Assembly (NCBI RefSeq): GCF_905475345.1
Contig: NC_066587.1
Coordinates: forward strand, 12,069,558-12,133,557
Origin: Vespula vulgaris
Taxonomy: Eukaryota > Arthropoda > Insecta > Hymenoptera > Vespidae
Length of the DNA: 64,000 nucleotides
Direction: 5' to 3'
Of the stretch, positions 1-12,700 are shown in pieces; the first letter of the stretch is position 1; the number at the start of each line of letters is the position of its first letter. Both the position numbers and the translations under genes were made by a program. The notes below the pieces were generated by a model. It did not search any database. It was not told the DNA's origin and saw nothing but the letters and a program-made list of their open reading frames with translations.

Positions 1-253
1 AGACACGCGCACGCACAAAGAATTATATCGTATTTGATAGAGTTTGTTTTTCATCGTTTACGTTGGATGCTTTCTGATCACCGTCGGGATGTACGACACG
101 ATTCGAAAATGGCGCGTTTTCGTTCGATAGAAAAACGCTTTTGTTCTGATTGGTCGATTCGAATAGTTAGCGGGCTGTTAGAAAACAAAAGCGATTGTCG
201 CTGGTATTTCTAACGTAAACTATATAAGTAACAGGTAAAAGAGAAAAACAAAT

Positions 254-288
<35 letters not shown>

Positions 289-801
289 GGGAGAAATAGA
301 CAAACGTATAAATAGAGAAAGATAGAAAGAGAGGAAAATGCATCGCGTCTCTTTACCCCTCATATTTGTACGAATGATTACGTCAAATGTCTCTCGGAAT
401 AATCTCTCGTCAAGGTGAAATTCTTCGCCGACATGGGCTTAAAGAGCAAGCAGAGTATATTTTTGTAACAAATCATCAACGTCCATCGGCCGGACACGCG
501 CGTATGAAAAGGAGGAGAGCCGAGATGACGATGAGTCAGGTCGCGAAGGAAGTTGAGAATAAATTTCGTCCGTTCCAGTTTCATATCTCTTTTCTTTTCA
601 GTCGCGTTAAAATGTGTTTTCTAATTCGTTGACACTTCTTCCGGTTTTCAACTTTCATCTCTTTCTCTTTCTCTTTCTCTTGGTCTGTTTGTCTCTTTTC
701 AATCCATTTTTTAATAAGAAATTCTTCAACGAAGAAACATAGGATTCTTCTTCTTCTTCTTCTTCTTCGGCAGAGTGCCATGAAACGTGTTTGAAGACAC
801 G

Positions 802-802
802 T

Positions 803-842
<40 letters not shown>

Positions 843-844
843 TG
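802..844. repeat. (TTTC)n microsatellite
   Basis: About ten uninterrupted TTTC tetramers follow a TTC-rich block at 750-768. Non-coding. Confidence 0.95.
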
Positions 845-1620
845 CTTGCTTCCTCGACCGAAGAGTTTGCTAGTTAAGAAAGAAAAGCCATTGCACGGTG
901 CATCGAAACTGGGTCAATACCATCCTCCTTTCTCGTTCGTTCCGCTCGGCGTTGAGTCGCGTGCACGTGGGTGCTCACTCAACGAAGCGCTGAAAGATAA
1001 AATGTTTATGTGTTAGCTTTATACAGTGTGTGTATATATATATTTATGTGTATGTAAATATATATATATATGTACATAATGTGTGTGCATATTCATTTTC
1101 GATATCCCCGTTTCTCGTAAAGCGCATTAAAGCCTAAACGCAATCGAACAGCGATCGTTAACGAACAACCTTAACATTCTTATAAGTGCAACAAAGAGAA
1201 TGGCACTACGTATTGATCGATACGAGTGCTAATACATCTTGATCATCTTTTTATTTATTTTTTCTTTTATCTATACTTTGCATCTTGGACTTTCCTTGTT
1301 TAGCATTCATACAGTAAATAACGAAAAGAATGAATCAAAACGTCTTAGAAAAAATTATTCGATCTCTTTGTTACACTTCGTTCGAGTACATGCTGTCTAT
1401 TTAAAATATATAGGTTCATTAATTTTTCATGCCTTTTTTTTTTCGTTGTTTCTTTCCGTTACATTTTGCGCTAGTGCGTTTAGGCCTTTACCATGCAAAA
1501 GGATGTTTTTTGTTCGTTGATTTAAACGCCTGTAGAATACTCTAGAATACTCTACAGATAAACGCTCTTTTTCTTTTGTCGTGTAGTGATCGAGCGAAAA
1601 TAGACAGGACGGAACACGGG

Positions 1621-1672
1621 CAGTGTCGTGTCGTGTCGTGTTGTGTTATGTTGCGTTGTGTTGTGTTGTACT
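1621..1672. repeat. GTGTY pentamer tandem repeat
   Basis: GTGTC units pass into GTGTT units with single-base variants, giving a degenerate 5-bp satellite of about ten copies. Confidence 0.8.
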
Positions 1673-1904
1673 GCTTCGTATGCGTGTGTGTAGTATATAT
1701 TGTGTTTTTTTTCTCTCCTCGATACGAAAACGAAACTCCATTGGCTTGTGACTCGGCTCGAACTAAATTGAATTACGGCGAAGAAAATAACTGGGGACTT
1801 TCCGGTTAAAATCATCGTAATCGCCGATAATAATTTGTCAAAAGAAAAAAAAAGAAAGAGAAAAAGAGAGAAAATACTTTTTTCAAAAGAACGTGCTTCC
1901 GAAC

Positions 1905-1938
<34 letters not shown>

Positions 1939-2958
1939 CGTTTCCCAAGTGTTATCAATTTACGAAGTATCGTCACGTTTCAGCATCGATTGATATACGG
2001 AATAGTTCGCGAACAATGGAACCCATCGCTTTAAATTATGTAATCGTCCTCGATTAACGAGCTCCTTCCCATCTACCTCCAATCGCAAATGAAAAATATT
2101 CCTTTTGCAAATAAAAAAAAAAAAAAAAGATAAAATGTAGAAGGTTAGAAGGGTAATTTGCGATTTTAGATTATGCGATAGAGGTAGAATAAACATGTTG
2201 CCATGATCGACTGTCAACTTCACACGCGACGTGACCCTGACAACTTCTCGACAAAATGAATTCTCAAAGAGAATATATTATTTTCAAAATGCCCATATCG
2301 TATCTATGCAATTATATATGTATGTATATATACACACATATATACACATTGCATCAGCCGGTTGTTGATTTTACGCATCATTTATTCCGTTCGATACAAC
2401 GCGATTTAATGTCGTTCAAACGAACCATTACTTTCGGTTCGAAAGTTATCGTTTGTCGGAGCTCATCGAAAACTTTCTGATTATTCTAATTCCATCGCTG
2501 ATGAAGTCTCTCTTGTGATAAATTTCGAAATGTTTTCGATTTTCTCTCGTTTTTAATCTTTCTCCTTCTCTTTCTATTTCGAAAGTAACGGTTCGACGCT
2601 TGCTGTTTGCATTCTCTCTTCTCTCTTCTCTCACTCTCTCTTTCTTCTCTTTCTCTCTTACCTTTGCGGATACGAAGGATTAGGGCGGTGCCGACATCAA
2701 GTGGTCCAGATTCAACTACGAAGCTGCTTCGACGATTCCTTTACTATCCTTTACTATTGGACGAACGAATCGCGACAAAGAAGAGACGACGGTGATGAGA
2801 AGCTCTTGATAATCGATGATAAGGAAATAGAATGATATGAGTCGACAGACGAAAGAATATTAAAATAACGGAAAGGAAAATAAAAGGAAAGTTCTTGGTA
2901 TTGGTATAAGTTAGTCCACCATAGATGACGAGATTGGGGACGTTGGCGAAGGTGTATG

Positions 2959-3306
2959 TCACTGTCCATTTTGTTTGAGCAACTTCCTCGTCCTGAACCC
3001 ACGAAATCCAGCCTGAATTCTAGTAGCTGCAGCTTGTTCAGCCTGCTGTCTTTTTCTTACGAGGAATCCACGAATTCCAGCTTGGATTTTCGTTGCAGAT
3101 TTTTCTTCGAGAGCCTCCCTAGTATTTTGTCTTTTTAGAGTCGACGTACTCGACGATGTAGACTCGTCATCGCTCTGCTGTCTCTTCTGATACGGCTGTT
3201 GAGTTTCCTTTAATTGTTTTCTCACGCGATAGCCGCGAAAATTTGCTTGAATCTTCGTAGCAGCTGTATTAGCTTTCATCGTGTCGTCCCTTGATTTTTC
3301 GGACAT
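2959..3306 (-). CDS. Small triple-IQ calmodulin-binding protein (neuromodulin/Igloo-like)
   Basis: A complete 115-residue single-exon reading frame. It has three IQ motifs, at residues about 16-32 (ATKIQANFRGYRVRK), 71-87 (ATKIQAGIRGFLVRK) and 94-110 (ATRIQAGFRGFRTRK), separated by a polar Ser/Gln-rich linker at 35-65. IQ motifs bind calmodulin, often without calcium; GAP-43/neurogranin and the Drosophila protein Igloo are small proteins of this kind, active under neuronal membranes. The start at 3306 is preceded by purine-rich sequence with no close splice acceptor, so it looks like a real first coding exon; a weak acceptor near 3407 could begin a 5'-UTR exon. The next gene upstream on the same strand also carries an IQ motif, so the two could be one transcription unit with alternative promoters. 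Function is inferred from motifs only; the Igloo assignment is tentative. Confidence 0.72.
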   Translation of the reverse strand: MSEKSRDDTMKANTAATKIQANFRGYRVRKQLKETQQPYQKRQQSDDESTSSSTSTLKRQNTREALEEKSATKIQAGIRGFLVRKRQQAEQAAATRIQAGFRGFRTRKLLKQNGQ

Positions 3307-3684
3307 AGGTCCACCTCTTCTTCCGAGTATTTTATTATCTACCTTTTTTTCTTTTTTCCTTTTTTTATCCTTATAATTTCTTTTCTTTTCTTTCTTTTTT
3401 GTTTTCCTTGAAAATTAACGAAATGGATCGAACCTCATACGACACGAACAAATTTTTCGTTTCTATACTTTGATGGATAGATTGATCGATACGTATTTCC
3501 TTTTATCTATAATGAATACTCGATGTTAGTTGAAACTTTCCTTGAACACTTTAGACGGCCACTTTGATGGAGATGCAAAGTGAAACTGACGGCAGTAATG
3601 CTCCCGCTCTGTGATCCGCCTTGCGCTTCTCGCTTGAGCGCTCTAAGCTCTCTCGCTTGCTCGAAGAGAGGCGGGAGATCTTTC

Positions 3685-3694
3685 GCGCATGCGC
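3685..3694. promoter_or_regulatory. GCGCATGCGC palindrome (NRF-1/Ewg-type site)
   Basis: The perfect palindrome GCGCATGCGC matches the core bound by NRF-1 and its insect homologue Erect wing. It lies about 380 bp upstream of the start of the triple-IQ gene, inside a locally GC-richer stretch (about 3590-3700), so it is a plausible promoter element. Binding is inferred. Confidence 0.4.
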
Positions 3695-3859
3695 ACTTTT
3701 CCCCACGTTCTCTCTCTCTTTCTCTCTCTGACTCTCTTTCTCTCTCATTCTCTCCGCAATCGCCTTTGCGAAAGCATTCGCATGTATGACAAGACGATAC
3801 GAATAAAAAAAAATTTGTCCGAGACTCGCGAATGAACGTTCCAACTTTCGTATTAAACA

Positions 3860-6646
3860 TATATGTTTCTTTTATTTCTTTTCCTTTTTTAATTTCTTGA
3901 TATTGAACTTTTCTTTCATTTTTTGTATTGTTTCAAATTAGAAAATCAAACGATCGCCTCTTAAACATTCATACTTTTATTTCTTTTAGAAAAAGGTTAT
4001 CTCCCGACAGTTAAATTTTTATTAAAGAAGTGTATCGCGCTATGATATACTTTGCCAAGAAATTAATTAATGATTTCGCTGGCACGGATGAATGTGCGAA
4101 CGAAATCAAGGCGAGAACCCGAGGATAAATATAATTTTCACAGTGTCATATTTGCTCGAAACAGAAACGTCTTATTGTTGTTTCTCTCTTTTGATGTATT
4201 ATTATTCGATCTTTCCATTTTCTTTTGGTTTTTTGATTCTTTTGAATGAAAAATTAAACAAATATGAAGTTAGTCAGCTGGCTCAAACTAATAGAACGTT
4301 TGCGAAACCCGAGTAATATTAATTTAATTCGATCGTTAATTGATTCCTAGGAATTCGTGATTTCGATTGATTAATAAACTCGCGAGAATCGTTGTAATAA
4401 CTTCGTTGCTCTGATCTTTGATTGACACCGATCGACAACGAAACAAATTGAAAGGGGACGACAGATCGGCCGACTGCGTCGTACATTTTCTTCCCTTTTA
4501 AAATTATTACGTTATACTAGTCGTATATATAACTGTCCTTCTAAATTCTAAACTCGTCCGAATTCGGGCCTTGATATTTCCAGTAATCCGGTGATCACAA
4601 ATGCAAGCTTATTTATCTTATATGTAAGCAAGTTATAATAGTACAAAACAAGTTCCTCTTATTTCGACCTCGAGCCTTCATTTACATTGGTTTATATATG
4701 AGAATATAAAGGAATGAATCACTAAAACGTTAATAAAACATAAATCGATCGTTATGTTGCGATTTCAGGAATCAACATCGAACGTGATTTTATAAAGGAA
4801 ATTTTAAATGGAGAATATATAGAGATAACATAGACTTCTTTTTTTCAAAGATTAATGTCATAGTTATAGATTTTTTTAATGTAATAATTATAGCACCTCG
4901 GTGTAGGTAAGATGAAAAAAAAATGTTGACGAGAAGGCAAGAAAGACGTCACGCTTGTATCATCGGTTCCAACTTTCTTGGCGTCACTTTATCGAAAATG
5001 TTCGTTCTCTCGGCAGGATATAAGTATATAAAAAGCCCACGTGTATATCTCCTCCGATGTATCTTTTCATAGATGAATTAATGCGTGACGTTAAAAGACG
5101 ATTAACTTGCGATCGTGAGCTCACTATATGGAGGTGGTAGTTTTATTCGGTTGGTACAAGAATGACGTAGAACGTAAAAGTCTCCCGATATCTATCTATA
5201 GACATCAGGTGCACGCTCTCAATGTACATACGTGCCTTCGTTCCACCCTAGACGCGTGATTAAGTCGCTAATAATAACCATCGGAACGTTGATAGATCGA
5301 TTCTGCGTCATACCGAAGGCGAAGGAAGATGGCATCGATGACAATTTCTTTCATCGACGAGTTTGCTTTACATAGCCTTGGATTTGATTCGGTGTTAGAA
5401 ATCGGATCAATCATAAAAGGAAATCTTATATCGATTTTACAAGAATATCTAGAACGACCTGATCGAATAGAGGAGATCGAGAAACGTCCAAGTACATTGT
5501 ATCTCTTTTCAAAGCATTAGATTCGATAGTAAACAAATCGTTTATTCCGAGCTAATAGCCTTGTCATGGCTATCCAGTTAAATATAACTCTATATAAGAA
5601 AGTTCACTAATATTAAAGGAGTTTGCTTTTGATTAGTCGTATTGTCGTTCATCGAACGCATAGCTCCACAGGCTTGATATATCCAATTTGTAATTTTAGA
5701 GCAGGTCGTTTACACGTGTGCACTACTCAAATTTACTGCGTATTTTTCATGGTTTTGAACGTTACTATCTTGCGTAAATCGATACTATCTTGATGCGAGT
5801 CATTTCAGTTACGAGTCAAGTCAGCATTTAGTCATCAGGAAAAATATAATCCTGTCGTTTCTAAAATTATTCTTATTCTTAAACATTAATCATTGTGTTA
5901 TTAACATTCAATGATATATACGACTCATTTAGAAATAACGCGTTTTTAATAAGGAAACATATTTTTATAATATATGTATTATATTCACGTATATGCGTAC
6001 CGTTATTTCTTCTATCGTAGGAAACGTATAGAAAATAGTAAACGTTTCTATTTTATATCTCATTCTTATCGTTGTTAACTCTGTGAAATTATAACAATTA
6101 AAGATAATTAAAGTATTATTTTTATTCGATACATTATCATGTACCACACACAAATTCTACAGTGAATGTTTTACGATTTTATCGTTCATTACGCGTTGAC
6201 TATTACAAACGTTAGATTATTATAGTCGTATCTAATTATAAGGTTACTGGATCTATCTAGTTCGCTGAGAACTGTATTAAAACTTTTGCTGATTATCCCA
6301 AGTGTAATAAGTGTGAACCAGTGAGAACTGTCGACAACTTTCAGTAAACAGAATGATATTCACGCTGATGTGTGAATATTCGTACATGGGAAGAGAGAAT
6401 TAAAATGGCGATATGGTCATTAACAGTTTAACGAGCATCACAGCGGCTGCTAGAAATTACGTAACGAAGGGAACTCTTGCTAAAAAGCATCTATGTAATA
6501 AACAAGTTGTTAATAAAACTAAATAAAATATCATCGGTTGACCTTATCTCGTGAAAAACGAAATTTCATCGTTATCGTGATCTAATTGAAAATTTCTCTG
6601 ATTAGATCGTAATAAAAATAATATTCTTTTCGCATAAAATGTATCT
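3860..6646. other. Gene-free interval between the IQ genes
   Basis: AT-rich sequence with no convincing coding region. A 63-codon frame at 5329-5520 on the plus strand has an acceptable start context and a TATA-like string about 300 bp upstream, but no recognisable domain. If the two IQ genes are one locus, this is an intron. Confidence 0.5.
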
Positions 6647-6652
6647 TTATTA
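6647..6652 (-). promoter_or_regulatory. Poly(A) signal AATAAA of the RIIa-IQ gene
   Basis: AATAAA on the minus strand, about 55 bases after the stop codon of the RIIa-IQ gene. This supports the stop at 6708 as a true transcript end. Confidence 0.55.
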
Positions 6653-6707
6653 TGAAGAAATATTTGTATATTGCTCGTTTTATGTCGATTTATGATAAAT
6701 CGATATA

Positions 6708-9700
6708 TTATTCTTTTTTGTCATCTGATTTTTTTACGGAATCATCTGAACAAATTTCTATCGTTTTGGCCGATGATTTGGCTTCTTTATTGTTCGAGTG
6801 ATCCGAATTCTTATCTTCGTCTTCCGAAATTGATTTTTTATTTTCATCTTTGTCATTCGAACTTACTTTTTTATTTTCATCCTTGTCACCCGAACTTGCA
6901 TCTCTATTTTCATCTTTATCATTTGAAATTGTTTCTTTATTTTCATCTTTGTCATCCGAACTTGCTACTTTATTTTCATCTTTATCTTCCGTACTTGCTT
7001 CTTTATTTTCATCTTTATCATCCGAACTTGCTGCTTTATTTTCATCTTTGTCATCCGAACTCGCTACTTTATTTTCATTTTTATCATTTGAAATTGTTTC
7101 TCTATTTTCATCTTTATCTTCCGTACTTGTTTCTCTATTTTCATCTTTATCATTTGAAATTGTTTCATTTCTGTCGTCCGAACTTGCCGTTTTATTTTCA
7201 TCTCTATCATCCGAACTTGCTGCTTTATTTTCATCTTTATCATCCGAACTTGCTGCTTTATTTTCATTTTTGTCATCCACACTTGCTATTTTATTTTCAT
7301 CTTTACCATTCGAACTTACTGTTTTATTTTCTTCTTTGTCATTCGAACTTGCTTCTTGATTCTCATCATTATCAACTTCTTCGTTCTCCGAAGGAAGATT
7401 CGTAATCGTTGATAGTTCGATCGTTTTCTCATTTGCATCATCAATTTTTTCATTTTCAGATAATTGATCGTCATTATCTTTTACCGTTTCGTCTTTATCT
7501 TCAACATTATCTTCTTCTGGACTCTTCGATAATTCTGTGCGTTCGTCACTTTCATTAGTCATTGTTGACGGTCTTGTAGATGCAAGAGTAACGCTTTCTT
7601 TTGTAATCGAGACGTTATCTTCAGTTCCAGTTCCTTCATGTTTCACCGTAATCGGAGTCTGTACATCTACATTATCAGATTTGTTTAATAATTCCATTGA
7701 ATTCTCTGAATTTATTACTGATTTTCCAATAGATTCACGATCCATCGTAGCAGATTCCAAGCTGGTAGGATTGAAAGAAATGTCTTGAAGTTTTGACATG
7801 GTCGTACTGTCTAGACTACTAAGTTCCTCAATTAATACACCTTCCGGTGTTCCAGGAAGGGCCAGAGGTTCTCGTAGGCTTTGTATACTATGATCGTTGG
7901 AATGATCCTCGTATTCTTGCACGGTGTCCTTAACGTGACTAGATTCGTTATCTTCAACACTTGTTATGAAGTTCAAGTAGCGATTTTGTAAAGTCGAGTC
8001 ATCCTTGACAGGCCGTGTTCGATCGTCGTTGGCATTTATATTCATATTCGCTTTGAATATTACGTTCGAGTTCGTACCTACTGAATTTGGAACGATATCT
8101 ACGAGTCCTAACATGATGGGTGTACTGACTTGACCTACTAAAAGTTTGGTCAAGTCTTTTGGATGCAATCCACCAAATAAACTACTTAAATTCTTTACAA
8201 AATCTGATGGAGTTCTATCTATATTTTCAATATTTTCGTAATTATCATGTTCGTTTGATTCCGACGTTAAATCAATAGGTGACTCGACGGTACTCTCTTC
8301 TCTCGTAGATTTTATTTGTTGATCGATTAATTTTTCTTCTGCACCTTCATCTTTACTTTCATTTTGAGAAAGACTGCTACCTTTTGTTATTTCGGTAGAT
8401 TCTAAAACAGGTAATGGTAAACAGTCATGAAATTCACCAGTATGTTGAACTCCACCCGATGCAAAAGCATTTTCCGTCGATAAAGTGTTTCTTTGCATAG
8501 CATCTTCACGGCGAAGACATTGTCGATGTTTTACTGGCATTGAGACTGTCTTCGTTATTGGTATGTTTCCTTTCTCCTCAACGATTATCACGTTCTCTGA
8601 TGTGGTCGTCGATGATAATGCATTTGTCGATTTAACCGGTGAGTCAGAGATTGTTTCTGATACAGATTTAAAATCAATGACTCGTGGCTCTTCCTGAATA
8701 ATACAAATATATTAGAATGCAAGTAAATTTTAAATATATTCAAACATGTCGACGATATATATATATAACTTACTGTAACGCTTTCCGGGATAGATGGTAC
8801 ACTATCTAAAGTGGAATCAAGACGATTACTTTCTTGAAGTCTCTTTCGCGTTAAGAAACCTCGAACACCTGACAAAATAATAATATCCATTCGTTTTATA
8901 CAAAATAATGAAGAATATTATATTAAAAGCAAATGTAGATATATTTACCGGCTTGAATTTTCGTAACAGCCGAGTGAAAAGTTGTACTGCTACTTTCCGA
9001 AGTATCCTCTTGGCTTTTAGTTGGCATAAGATCCGTTACGTAAAAGTGATATTCTTTTTTCTCAGACGATTTCGGAGCGAGCTCCTTTGTTTCGAATTCT
9101 TCAAAAGCTGTCACAGAGGTATCAGATCTTACGTTGTCATTTAGACTTTCATTCGAGTGATTTTTCTCCTTCTCGTTATCGCTCGACTTTCTCGATTCCA
9201 TTCTTTCAGAAATATTTTCTTTCTCGTCTTTAGTACTTGTGATTTCTTTTAAATTTTCTGCCGATGTAGTAGAACTTTCGCTTTTGGGAGACATCGAATC
9301 TTCACATTCTTTCTCATTCTTATTCTTTAAATTTTCTTCTTCGACGATCGTTAAAATCTCTTGATCTTTGATCGTACCGTTTGAATCCAAGGTTTCGTGA
9401 GACTTCTCCTCAAGATTATCTTCCGAAATGATTGGAGTCTTTTGAGAAGGAGAACGATTTTCGGCACGATCAATTTCTATCAATTCTTTCGCTATTTCTT
9501 CCTCGGTGTCTAGATCAGCCGCATTTTCTTCTAGTTCTAAATAGCCGAGAGGCGAAGAGTCGCTTTTAATAGTATCACGTTGTTTAACGTTCTCAGATAA
9601 CACAGGCTGAGTTTTTCTTTCGTTAGAAGTAACCAACAGTTCCTCTTCGTTTCTAATAATTTCTTCGGGTGAAACCGAATGTTCTTCCTTGTTTATTTCT

Positions 9701-12700
9701 TCACATTCTAAATTAATTAAAGAAGTTTCAATTTCCATAGGTTTTTCGTCCATCGAAATCGTTTCCATTGCCGAAGTATCCTCTTTGTTAGCACTATCAG
9801 AATTTTCTTCTTCCTTCGTTTGAGCGTCATGTTCAATGTCAGCTTTTTCTTTCTCCGACAAAGTTGGCTCCGTTAGCGATATAGTTTCGTCAGCATCGTT
9901 CATTTTAAATGATGATATTGTAATGTCACGTAAAGAATCCAAATTTAATTCCGGTACTATAGGTCTTGTAGGATCCAGAGATAAACTATCGGACGAGCGA
10001 TCGGTTATCGTAGTCTCTTTAACTTCATTTGTTGATTCCGAAGTGCCATCGGCAGTTTCCGTGCTTTCTTCACCTTCTAAAGAATTTTCTATTACGTTTA
10101 CATTTTCGATAATTTCCTCTTTATCATCGGTCCGATTCTCTAATTCTATTTCTGTTTCCACAATGGGAATGATTTTTGTCTCGCTCTTATCATTCTCATC
10201 AGTCTCGTCGTTTTCTTCATTCTCTGAAATATGTTCCAATAAAGGCGAATGATCCTTTTTCATTTCTTTCTCATTTTTATCGTCTTCTTCTTCATTCGTT
10301 AATTTCACTTGTTTCTCTTCATCGTATTCCTCTTCTTCTTTGATACCATCGAGATCCTGTCGAACTATAGCAATGTCATGACCAATTTTTATACCACGAA
10401 TGAAATCAATATCAACGGTAGAACATTCTATTTGTTCCGGTTGTATGTATTCACCGAAACTTTCCACGGCACGTTTTCGTCTTTCGTCCCGTAGTTCAAC
10501 GTCTTCTTCTTTGTTATCGAGATCAAATTCTGGCGTGGCCGGTGATCTTTCTGGGATAATTACCGTCGTCACAAAATCTGGAATTTCAACTGGAGAACCT
10601 TCCGTGAGAATATACGAAAATGGAATCTCTTTTGGCGAGGAAGATAACGAAATACGAAGCAAATCGTTTATTTCTCGTCCGTTAGACGATAATGGGGAAT
10701 TTTTATATTCATTAGTGATATCTTCATCGCCAATACTTTCAGAAATTTCTTTAATATCTTCCACTTTGTCACTAGAATCATTTACTTCTGATTTATCACT
10801 TTTAATTTGTCCCGTTGATTCATTCTCGTTCGCCATAACAAGTTGCGCTACATCTACATCATCCGATTCGTTTTCGGATTTATATTTTATCTGATCGACG
10901 AGATTTTCATCCATGTTATCGTTCGATTTGGACGTACTTTTCGGAGATTCTTTTTTCGAACCATTTAAATCAAACGTTTCTTCTTTAATTATTTCTTTAA
11001 CTTCTTCTACAGGTTCTTCTGCTTCTATAACGATCGAATCTTCTGAAACTTTATCGACGATCATTAGTTTTGGACTTTTAATTTCGTCCTTTCGAATGGA
11101 GTCTTCGAAAGAATCTATTACTTTTTCGACGTTACGTTCCATCTCTTGAATCTCCATCAATTTTTGTTTAAGTTCCGTTCCCTCTTCAACCGTCGAAAGA
11201 TGAGAATCGAGCGTAGCTGATTGTTCATCTTCCATCGGTGGTTCCAAAGAATCTGGAGTCGGAGGAATATCGACGATATCTGGTGTAACGTTTAAACTGT
11301 CTTTGAAAATTTCTTCCACTTGCGTGTCTTCTTCTAATATTTTTTCATCAAGAATTTCGTCAAATTTCTCGGTTGTCTCCTGAACGAAACCTTCCACTTC
11401 ATCATTTGTTGTATCTCTCGTGGAAGACGTTTCTTGCTTCATATTATCTTTATCGTCGGGTGTCATCGGTGCTTTTAACGCGTCGTTGACATTCTCTAAC
11501 ATTTTTCTTGTCGACGTGATATCTTCCTTGATCGACGTTGATAATTGCAATATTTCATCTCCAAGATCGCCGTTTTTGTCGTCCACCGAATTATTCTCTT
11601 TCTCTTCTAACCGAAGAGACGAAGAAGAAACTGAGGTTTCGGTTGTCATAGTCGACAACGTTGGTAACGTCATGTCGTCCTTCTTCTTTGGAATCTTACC
11701 GGTGTCCGGTGAAATTGGTGGCAAAATTAAATTGTCTGATTCGTTGCGTGAAAGACTCCTTGAATTTTTGGAAGACGCCGGTCTCACAGCTGGCAAGATA
11801 ATCTTGGAATTTCCTTCTAACGTCGAATACCTGTTGTCTTCTTCGTTCGAATGACCATTAGTTGATTTAGACCGGTGATTTACATTTTGAGACTTTGGAT
11901 AACATTTCGACGAAATGCCCTCTAAAATGTTTTGAGTATTCATCAGTCTTCCTTCCAAGGTATCGTCTTGTTGTTTTCTAAAATCTGTTGAATCAGCACT
12001 GGAACTTCTCTTGCTACGATGTCTTTGCTGATCTTCGTTCGATCGAGTATCACTTTCCGAAGTGTTAGGTCTACTTCCACGTTTTTTCGATTTTTCTGTA
12101 TTAAAAGTTGATCTTTTTGATTTCTTTGATAAAATGTCGTTCTTGAGTTCCTCAACTTTTTCTTTAATTATCGGTATGTTTCTATCGATCACGTCTTGAA
12201 CTTGTTCTACGTAACTCTTATCAAATTCATCGGTATTTTTAACAGAACCGAACGTACAAACAACATATTCTTTCACTTGATCCATACTATGAGCTTTGGA
12301 TAATTCTTTTCTATCCGGAAGAAACTCGGAAAAACTGTCTTTCCTTCTCCGTGACCGGCTCGATCGGCTCGAATTTCTTTCGACGCTTTCACTACGACGA
12401 ATCGTCCTCTTATTTATTCGTTCTTCTTCAAAATTCTGTATTAATTCGGCACGTTCAGCTTTCCCCGGAGATTTCCTCGATATATCGCTAATTTGTTCTT
12501 GAAATTGACTATCATTCGAAGAATCCGTGCTCTTTTCCCTTAAACTACCACTTAATCTATTTTTTCTAAGCTCCATCTTGATATCCTTCGTACCAGAGTT
12601 ACGAGTTAAAACCGTTGGTATTTGCGAAATGATTTTAAGCGTTTTCGCGCTACGATCGAGTCTCACAGAATCATTATTATCTGTTGCTTTAAGATGATCT

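Larger units (their letters stand above)
1..2958. other. Gene-free, repeat-rich flank
   Basis: I see no supported gene here. The stretch holds a (GA)n run near 254-290, TTC and TTTC runs at 750-845, a GTGTY pentamer run at about 1621-1672, a (TA)n run at 1910-1938 and several pyrimidine-rich blocks. The open frames present are short, have no recognisable domain and follow the simple repeats. The end near 2950 is probably the 3' untranslated region of the triple-IQ gene. Confidence 0.6.

Noticed and set aside
5329..5520. 63-codon plus-strand frame with a good start context
   Set aside because: A possible micropeptide, but without a domain, intron or homologue that I recognise. Ribosome profiling or conservation would decide.
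6671..7405. Plus-strand frames of 244 and 169 codons with Leu/Ser/His repeats
   Set aside because: They are the reverse strand of the 33-bp minisatellite in the RIIa-IQ gene. A unit length divisible by three keeps all frames open.
9836..12502. Several plus-strand frames of 60-160 codons
   Set aside because: They lie opposite the first exon of the RIIa-IQ gene, are Ser/Phe-rich mirror readings of acidic codons, and have no domain.
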